Assembly (NCBI RefSeq): GCF_963259705.1
Contig: NC_081844.1
Span: 44,147,341-44,211,340 of the forward strand
Source of the DNA: Myotis daubentonii
Lineage: Eukaryota > Chordata > Mammalia > Chiroptera > Vespertilionidae
Reading direction: 5' to 3'
Length of the DNA: 64,000 bases
Made by a program: the position numbers and the translations under genes. Within the stretch, counting starts at the first letter, position 1. Each line of letters starts with the position of its first letter. Below, in pieces: positions 57,736 to 64,000 of the stretch. The notes beneath the pieces are model-generated. The model saw only the letters and a program-made list of their open reading frames with translations. It was not told where the DNA came from and ran no database searches.

Positions 57736-58138
57736 TGTAGGTTTTTGATCAACAAATTGTGGAAGTTCTACTCTCATGGATACTATGACCTCTGTGAACT
57801 AAAAAGCAAACATCTGTGACTAATAAGGGTAGGAAGTGTTAGGAAGTTTAAGAAACAGAAAGGTTATTTTCATCTTATTGTATACTTGTTAATATATAAT
57901 TATGAAGTTTCTCTGCAAAACCTGCTTATAGATTCTTCTATTGCATTAATGCATATTTTAGCTATAATATGCATTTTTATGTAAGAAATACATTAGGGTG
58001 AAATAGCAATATAACAGTTATTTCTGGCTCTATACTTTGGCCTAGAGAGAACACTTGCACACCAATTCAACAACTTCCTTCAAATTAACCAGATTTACCC
58101 TGTTTCCTGATGATCATCAATTCCAGATTCTTACAATT
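57736..58138. other. No gene seen
   Basis: Unassigned AT-rich sequence. Confidence 0.5.
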
Positions 58139-58146
58139 ACCTAGAG

Positions 58147-58368
58147 CAGTGGTTCTCAATCTTGGCTGCACATTAGAATCACCTGGGAATCTTTTTAAAA
58201 TCCTGATTTCTGGGCCTCATCCTCCTGACATTCTGTTTCTTTGTTACTAATGTTGTGGCCCCACCCCATAACAAAGAAACAGAATTTCCAGAGGATGAGG
58301 CCCAGAAATCAGGATTTTAAAAAGATTCCCAGGTGATTCTAATGTGCAGCCAAGGTTGAGAACCACTG
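58147..58368 (+). mobile_element. Palindromic hAT MITE with perfect 8-bp duplication
   Basis: Flanked by ACCTAGAG on both sides (58139-58146, 58369-58376). The two arms of about 100 bp are inverted copies, from CAGTGGTTCTCAATCTTGGC to its complement. They surround a short unique loop (CTAATGTTGTGGCCCCACCC). The ends resemble MER5/Charlie-type hAT. The reading frames over it are artefacts. Confidence 0.93.
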
Positions 58369-58376
58369 ACCTAGAG

Positions 58377-60520
58377 CTACAATTCTTTATTAGGGCTCCT
58401 CTCCTGCTAATTCCAAAAATCAGGAGCCTGAAACATCGCTTCCTAGCTGCAGGAAAATCTAGTTTTATCAACTACTATGTGCTAACTATACCCTGGATAC
58501 TAATCTCCACACCACAGGAATTTATAGTCAGCAAATACATGGTGCATACAGTTAAAGCAGCTAAAATAGAAAATGCCCATTTTTGTCCTAAACCATTTAG
58601 GATGTAACTGCCTTAACTTGTACACCGATAACTTGAAATGAGACTGTTTCATACTCATGTGAATCTATTCTACTTAAAATGTAGGCAGGAGCTTTTCCAA
58701 TAGCATTGGCCAGGTACTTTTGGCTTCTAGGTCTCGGGTGTCGAAGTACCCAGTGGTGTGAATGTATTTGCCACATACCAGGCATTGTCCACAGTGTGCA
58801 GTTTGCACCCTCATAAATGTGTACACCAGTAGGGCTCAGGGGTGACTGCGTGGATTGGGTGTCACACTATTTCTTTGGCTCACAGAGTGCATCAAGGGAC
58901 CCTGTGGTGAGCACCGTGCATAGAAAAGCACGTTGTGTCTACTGGCAGATATCCAGATCCTGAGGTACTAGTAAGTGGACAAACTATACCTAACCACTCC
59001 CTAATGCTCCTCATACTTGTTTGCCGGAAGCCAATTCCAGCATGACAGCAGGGCTGAATCTGGAGTGGCAAGGGCATTTCCCCAAACCTGAAAAGGATGC
59101 ATTAAATTGATTGTTTGCTGCCAGACAGCTCAGGGCATCTTAATCTACATGTTATTGCCTCCTACTGGCCAAACACCTGAACAGCCAGCCGTAAGCAATT
59201 CTTCCAATCTGACAATGGATTCTGTATAGGAAACCTGACCCTATGAAGTATATACCTCCACCTCACCTCAGGACAATCTGTGTTAATAAAAAGCATGAGG
59301 TCCTGAGAGGAGGAGATCTTAGTTTCTTCAACTAGGCTCCTCTGACCCACCAAATGCCTTTCAAAATTATATTTCATCTCTGGACCTCTTAAGTTACACA
59401 CAGCCCCTTTTCCAGATTGCTGAACCCTTCTCAATGCTGGAACAAGAACCCTGGCATTAAAGCTTTTTTTCTTTAGTATAAATGATGAAAATATATACCA
59501 GGAATAATGTGTGTTCTTAAATAACGAGGTGAAGTTATATGTGTGTTCTAAAAAATTTGGTGAAATTTGATGAGCCCTAGATCATAGAAATAACTGACAA
59601 AACCTAAGTATTGGGTAAGCCAAGCCAGATTCTTCATAATTTTGGTAACTAGTGTAACCCCAATTAATTCAGTAAAAAGAAAAAAAACAGCAATAGAAAT
59701 AAGTATTATATAAATTATTTGTTAATTGCATTTTGCACATGCTTTGTATTTCAGTTTGCAGGCAGTTATTTTTACACATAACCAATCTAGTATTTTCTGA
59801 GGTCTAAAAGATTAGGTAAGAATCCAGAAAATTTTTGGCAGTAGTTGCTATGACATACACTCATATGTAATTTACTTTTCTCGCAATTCCTAAATAATGA
59901 TTTCAAGTATTTGGTACTAAGATGCCATGTGAATAGCAATGTTTTCACTAACTTCACTGATACTAGATACCTGACTGTTGGTATTGCGAGAATTTTAACT
60001 GGAGACTGATGACAGCTCTTTTTACTTGTACATACCCTGGTTTTACTTCAGTAAAGTTGCACTTGAACTTTGATAGCTGCCTTTTACGTTTTTGTCAGAA
60101 GGGTCTTTTTTTGACCCTTCTGCAACTCACAGTGATGTGAGACATTCTTTGTCATCATTGTGGGTGTCATAAAGAACACTTCTATCATCTGTCTGTCCCT
60201 TTGCACATGGCCCTTTCATCCAAACAACTCTTTTTCCTTCCCAACCTCCATCCACTAAGGGCAAGGGAATGAGACAGTCCTGAACAGCAGTGCAGCAGCA
60301 TTCATATTTGCATTCCACCTCAAGCGCGTCTCTAGGCTTGCTTTCCAGGGCCTTTGCTTAACTAGGTAACTCGGTCAAGTTCCCACCATGGTAATTTCAT
60401 GAACGCCTGAATGTTCTCCTCTGCCTGCTGAAGTGATGCTATTTCAGATTGGCCATTGCATCTCAAGTTTATTTTTGTGTCCTGAAAACTCGCTCTCATT
60501 TCCCCTTAGCACCATGTCTG
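58377..60520. other. No gene seen; unassigned, partly GC-balanced DNA
   Basis: 58580-59460 has more balanced composition than its surroundings and several short frames (for example the minus-strand 59162-59434) without recognisable domains. I could not assign it to a repeat or exon. A 10-bp perfect stem with a T7 loop lies at 60096-60122. Confidence 0.4.
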
Positions 60521-60521
60521 A

Positions 60522-60536
60522 CCACCAGAGGGCAGC
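60522..60536 (+). promoter_or_regulatory. CTCF-core-like motif outside mobile elements
   Basis: CCACCAGAGGGCAGC fits the CTCF core well. It is not within a recognised Helitron. Occupancy is unknown. Confidence 0.4.
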
Positions 60537-60604
60537 CTGGACCTGTTCCCTGTCCAGAACCTCTCAGAGCCTCCTCCAGGTCAGGCCCTTTGATACTCTG
60601 CTTG

Positions 60605-60674
60605 TTCCCCCAGGACTTTCATTAAGGATGTTTATCTCTGGTATATAAACATCCTAATGAAAGTCCTCGGGCAA
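60605..60674 (+). ncRNA. MicroRNA-precursor-like hairpin (candidate)
   Basis: 60612-60635 pairs with 60645-60667 over 23 base pairs with a single bulged A. The loop has 9 bases (60636-60644). The stem extends outward by CCC/GGG and TT/AA after one-base mismatches, for about 28 pairs in 70 nt. That size fits a pre-miRNA. It could also be a small MITE-like palindrome. No mature sequence is recognised. Confidence 0.35.
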
Positions 60675-61005
60675 ACTCAGCGTGGCTCAACAAACAGAGA
60701 ACTTGAGTCTTCCTAATAAAAGAAGGGCTGCAGCTCACTGGGATGGATCCTGGAGGCAGGGAGCCACATCCAGGCAAGAGAAAAATCACAGTTTAACCAC
60801 CTGAGTGGACTGTGAGAATGGACACGGAATGAACTTCACATTCTGGGAATGCCAAAGGGTATACTTCAGACAGGGGGCTCACTTTTCCATTGTTAGTATA
60901 TGATAATGCAGAAACTGCTATGGAAAAGAAACATCTAAAAAAAGGATCAGAGCTTAAACATTAGCAAGAAGTATGACAGATGAGTGAGGTTATCTGTGAA
61001 CTTTA
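60675..61005. other. No gene seen
   Basis: Unassigned sequence between the hairpin and a microsatellite. Confidence 0.5.
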
Positions 61006-61108
61006 GATATATAGACATAGATATAGATATAGATATAGATATAGATATAGAGATATAGATATATAGATATATAGATATATAGATATATAGATATATAGAT
61101 ATATATCT
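61006..61108. repeat. (TAGATA)n microsatellite
   Basis: About 17 TAGATA-type units, grading to TATAGA variants in the second half. Confidence 0.93.
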
Positions 61109-61119
61109 ATGGCCTAGAT

Positions 61120-61256
61120 CAGTTGTTCTTTGTTATGGGGTGGGGCCACAACATTAGTAACAAAGAAACAGAATTTCCAGAGGATGAGGCCCAGAAATAG
61201 GATTTTAAAAAGATTCCCAGATGATTCTAATGTGTAGCCAAGGTTGAGAACCACTG
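61120..61256 (-). mobile_element. hAT MITE, internally deleted relative of 58147-58368
   Basis: Flanked by perfect GCCTAGAT (61112-61119, 61257-61264). One arm is full (in complement CAGTGGTTCTCAACCTTGGC). The other is cut down to CAGTTGTTCTTTGTTA. The central loop is inverted relative to the copy at 58147-58368. Confidence 0.9.
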
Positions 61257-61264
61257 GCCTAGAT

Positions 61265-61520
61265 GATTGTGACTGGTACCAGATGTTCCTGGAAAGCCAA
61301 TCAGTCACAGTGAGAAGAAATCTATGGCCAAGTATATGATGCACAAACATTAGGTACTGTACATTGGGGTTTTTAATTATTGTACAATGCTTGACTCAAA
61401 TGATCATTTATCAATACAACTAAGGATATTAGTCCTTTAAAAAGAAGATAGTTTATATACACATACACACAGAGAACATAGACAGAGGTTGAGTACATGG
61501 GGGTTTTCATGTATCTACTA
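61265..61520. other. No gene seen
   Basis: Short unassigned interval. Confidence 0.5.
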
Positions 61521-61803
61521 CTAGAGGACCGGTGCACAAAATTCATGCACGGTCCTTCAGCCCAGCCTGCACCCTCTCACAATCCAGGGCCCTGGGGGGA
61601 TGTCCGACTGCCAGTTTAGGCCCGACATCTTTCTCACAATCCAGGACCACAGGCTCCTAACCGCTTGCCTGCCTGCCTGCCTGATCGCCCCTAACCACTC
61701 TGGCTCAGCCCCCACTGCCAAGGCTTTTCCGGAAGGATGTCCAGAATGACGTATGGAAGGTTGTTCAGGTATCCTGTCCAATTAGCATATTACACTTTTA
61801 TAA
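61521..61803 (-). mobile_element. Helitron, head-to-head with the next
   Basis: 3' end on the minus strand GGTCCTCTAG at 61521, after GTGCATGAATTTTGTGCAC. The 5' region reads ATTATAAAAGTGTAATATGC near 61803, its terminal TCCTATA missing where the opposite-strand Helitron begins. Contains four CCTG/CTGC repeats (about 61665-61682). Confidence 0.85.
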
Positions 61804-62730
61804 TCCTATATAATAAAAGACAAAAAGGGTAATTAACCGTACCTCCGCTACGCTTCCCATTGGCTAATCAGGGCAATATGCAAATTAACTGCCAAGAAAG
61901 ATGGCGGTTAATTTGCATATGTAGGCGCCAAGCGATGGAGCAAAGCCGGCTGGCCCCAGGCAGGAGCAGCGAGCATAGGCCAGCGTGGCGAGCGAAGAGC
62001 AAAGAGGGGCCCGCCAGCCTACGCACACAGGGCCGGGGGCTTAGCTAAGGCTTAGTGCATACTCCCTGGTGGCCCCACAGCAGGGCATCCTGGCAGCCTT
62101 CTGACAGGAGGGCAGCCGGGAGAGCCGAGTGGGGCAGGGGCTGCAGGGAGCCATGGAGGGGCAGAGCAGCCAGAGCCAAGTTCCCGGGGGTCTGAGGGGA
62201 GTGCTTGACAGGAGCCCAGACTGCAAAGAAGGAAGAGGAAGTGGCCATGGGGAGCTCCTCCAATCCCCCTGCACGGATACCCTACCGCAGCCCCCATACC
62301 CCGTGGGGACTGGGAGGTTGACCAGACAGGAGATGACCCAGCCTTGGGGGTAGCTGCAGCCCATATCTCCGACTCCCAATCTCTTCCCCTGCCACCCCCG
62401 CCAGGGGTGCCCACAACAATAGCACGCCTGCTACAACCCGTCAGTGCCCCCAAGGCACCCGAGGCCCGTGGCCTGCCGCTGTTGGGCCCCCTCCGCTGGG
62501 GCCAGGCACGCCTCTCCTCCCTACAACTCCAGACCCGGGTGAAGGCAGGCATAAGCGGCCCCTCAGGGTCAGACTCATTCATCCCCCGCAACACCCCCTC
62601 CCTGACAACAGTGGCGCTTTCTCCGCAGAAGTGCACTGAACCTTGCTGGAGGTGCGGCTAAACCTGCGATCCTAGCCCACCTGGCCCAGCCCCTGCCCTG
62701 CTCCAGGAGATTGGAGCCCCGCCCTGAACA
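61804..62730 (+). mobile_element. Helitron 5' end with GC-rich passenger, no 3' end seen
   Basis: Starts TCCTATATAATAAAAGAC, with CCCATTGGCTAATCAGGGC (CCAAT box in complement), ATGCAAAT, AAAGATGGCGG and an inverted octamer at 61910-61920. From about 62040 to 62730 the DNA is GC- and CpG-rich and unlike the flanks. Possible reading frames are plus 62344-62661 and minus 62052-62636 (194 codons). A GCCATGG context lies near 62151-62157 and a C-rich CCCCCGCCAG acceptor-like site near 62395-62404. I recognise no protein family. It may be captured host sequence. No GTGCAC hairpin plus CTAG follows, so the 3' boundary is a guess. Confidence 0.65.
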
Positions 62731-63061
62731 CATACAGCTGGGAAAAGACCATGTACAATTTAAAGAATGGTGTCAAGTGGGGAGGTTTGACAGTTACTCC
62801 CCCTTCAGCCTTGCCACTCCCCTAGCACTCCCCTCTCCCCCTAGCCAGTGCCTCCAGGGACGACCACCACTACAGGGCTGCTGGCCAGAGCCCGCCCCTC
62901 TGAGGCCTGTGGAACCCTCTGCAAAGCTTCCATAGCTACAGTCCCAGGAAACAATCATGCCTCCTCCCCTAATCAGCACCTGCTACCTGCGAGGGTACCC
63001 GTGGGCTTAAAAATAACAATCCCTTCCCTTTTAGACATCACTTACTTGATGAAACATTTCT
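62731..63061. other. No gene seen; moderately GC-rich
   Basis: Could be the continuation of the passenger or host DNA. The frames at 62711-62935 and 62794-62979 show no domain. Confidence 0.4.
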
Positions 63062-63187
63062 AGGTTTATTAGCTCAGAACCTCCTCATGACAACCCAGTG
63101 AGGTAGGCGGAGAAGAGATTACAATTCCCATGGTATATGAGTATATATTCAGAAATGAAGCTCAGAGAGGAAAAGTGTCAAGATCAG
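63062..63187 (-). mobile_element. MIR-type SINE fragment
   Basis: 'cctcatgacaacccagtgag' and 'agctcagagaggaaaagtgt' match the MIR core and its neighbour, with a stretched middle. An old mammal-wide element, so probably host background. Orientation tentative. Confidence 0.6.
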
Positions 63188-63300
63188 TGGTTCCCAAGGT
63201 GCAGCACACGCCCCACGGGGCGTCGGAGGGGGCGGCAATTTGATTTTAAGTGGGGACAATTCCAGAATGAGTTAACAGTGAATTTTTTTGCATTTCTTAT
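63186..63300 (+). mobile_element. hAT-like end fragment
   Basis: CAGTGGTTCCCAAGGTGCAG followed by GGGGCGTCGGAGGGGGCGG resembles a hAT 5' terminus. The other end is not seen. Confidence 0.4.
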
Positions 63301-63328
63301 GGTTTGAAGGGGCCTCATCTACAGCGTA

Positions 63329-63686
63329 TCCTATATAATGAAAGGCTAATATGTAAATGACTGAATGGTGGAATGACCGGTCACTATGCTGTGCGCTGAC
63401 CACAAGGGGGCAGACACTCAACGCAGGAGCTGCCCTCTGCTGGTCAGTGCGCTCCCACAGGGGGAGAGCTGCTCAGCCAGAATCCAGGCTCACAGCTGGC
63501 GAGCACAGCAGCAGTGGTGGGAGCCTCTCCCACCTCCGTGGCAATGCTAAGGATGTCCAACTGACGCCTTAGGCCCACTAAGCCATCAGTTGGACATCCC
63601 TCCAGGGCTCCCAGACTGTGAGAGGGCACAGGCCACACTGAGGGACCCTCCCCCCCATGCATGAATTTTGTGCACTGGGCCTCTAG
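63329..63686 (+). mobile_element. Helitron with inverted CTCF-like motif pair
   Basis: Starts TCCTATATAATGAAAGGC and ends GGGCCTCTAG at 63686, after a GCATGAATTTTGTGCAC hairpin. It holds CCACAAGGGGGCA (63400-63412) and TGCCCTCTGCTGG (63431-63443). Same family as 50900-51359 and like it without coding capacity. Confidence 0.92.
63400..63443. promoter_or_regulatory. Inverted pair of CTCF-core-like motifs
   Basis: Same geometry as in 50983-51026: 18 bases between the two facing cores. Slightly weaker matches. Confidence 0.45.
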
Positions 63687-63689
63687 TTA

Positions 63690-63993
63690 TAGATATATGT
63701 AAAAGCCTGATACACTAAGTGTCCGACCGATTGTTTGACCATTTGGTTGACTGTTTGACCAGTCGCTATGACGTGCACTGACCACCAGGGGTCAGACACT
63801 TTGGTAGGTTAGCTTGCTGCTGGGGTCCGGTTGACTGGAACTGGGTAAGATGGGCTGGACATACCCTAGAGCCCTTCCATTGTCCCTCCCCAGCTGGCCA
63901 ATCTCCTGCAGTTCCTCCCTGGCCGGCTGGTCCTGATTGCTGGCCAGGCTGAGGGACCCCACTTATGCACTAATTTTTACACTGGGCCTCCAG
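63690..63993 (+). mobile_element. Helitron in tandem with the previous one
   Basis: Begins near ATAGATATATGTAAAAGCCTG four bases after the previous CTAG. It contains CCAGTCGCTATGACGTGCAC, CCACCAGGGGTCA and CTTGCTGCTGGGGTCCGG, and ends GGGCCTCCAG at 63993, where the usual CTAG is CCAG. Same family as 51790-52123. Confidence 0.82.
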
Positions 63994-64000
63994 TTTATTA

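Noticed and set aside
60096..60122. 10-bp perfect stem with T7 loop
   Set aside because: Too short for a pre-microRNA; such stems occur by chance in 64 kb.
62052..62636. 194-codon minus-strand frame as a gene
   Set aside because: Composition is explained by GC-rich DNA, other frames are open opposite it, and no domain is recognised. Kept only as a possible captured fragment.

Overview
The window looks like non-coding chromosomal DNA from a vesper bat (Vespertilionidae). The evidence is the mixture of mobile elements. There are at least fourteen copies of the tRNA-derived Ves SINE, with pol III A- and B-box-like sequences and a CT-rich tail. There are about fifteen rolling-circle Helitrons of HeliBat type, which begin TCCTATnTAATAAAAG and end in a GTGCAC hairpin plus GGCCTCTAG. 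There are also mariner-type and hAT-type miniature elements, and many LINE-1 fragments of different ages. Among mammals, abundant recent Helitrons are known essentially from this bat family. I found no convincing host protein-coding exon, no tRNA or rRNA gene, and no CRISPR or prokaryotic feature. The open reading frames are short, lie in repeats, or are antisense to LINE-1.

Layout. 1-765: two Helitrons head to tail on the minus strand. 2.8-4.4 kb: an old LINE-1 5' end. 5-12 kb: Ves SINEs, an MLT1-like LTR, a mariner MITE and a younger plus-strand LINE-1. 12.2 kb: a small Helitron. 14.6-15 kb: a possible solo LTR. 16.4-18 kb: mostly repeat-free DNA. 18.8-26.6 kb: a nearly full-length, decayed minus-strand LINE-1 broken up by three Helitrons and a younger LINE-1. 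27-31.1 kb: the 5' half of another minus-strand LINE-1, with a Helitron and a small inverted block. 31.2-38 kb: more minus-strand LINE-1. 39.4 kb: an intact hAT MITE with its target duplication. 40.6-42 kb: a young LINE-1 with a 15-bp target duplication. 43.7-47.7 kb: half-L1-like and L1 pieces. 47.8-51.4 kb: a cluster of three Helitrons, one holding a 1.5-kb hairpin-rich minisatellite. 51.8-52.1 kb: another Helitron. 52.1-54.7 kb: repeat-free DNA. 55-58 kb: L1 and a mariner MITE split by a SINE. 58-61.3 kb: two related hAT MITEs and a microRNA-like hairpin. 61.5-64 kb: Helitrons in head-to-head and head-to-tail arrangement with a GC-rich passenger.

The genes do not work together because there are none. 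The most interesting content is what the Helitrons carry. One group has an inverted pair of CTCF-core-like motifs. Another has a 5' module of CCAAT box, POU octamer and AAGATGG motif. A third carries a segment that looks like a captured housekeeping promoter with an ETS site, a ZNF143-like site and a splice donor. These elements could therefore spread regulatory sites. That is inference from motifs and needs genome-wide counts and functional data.

Element names and boundaries come from reading termini, target duplications and known consensus features by eye; no database search was possible. Ends without a visible target duplication are approximate.
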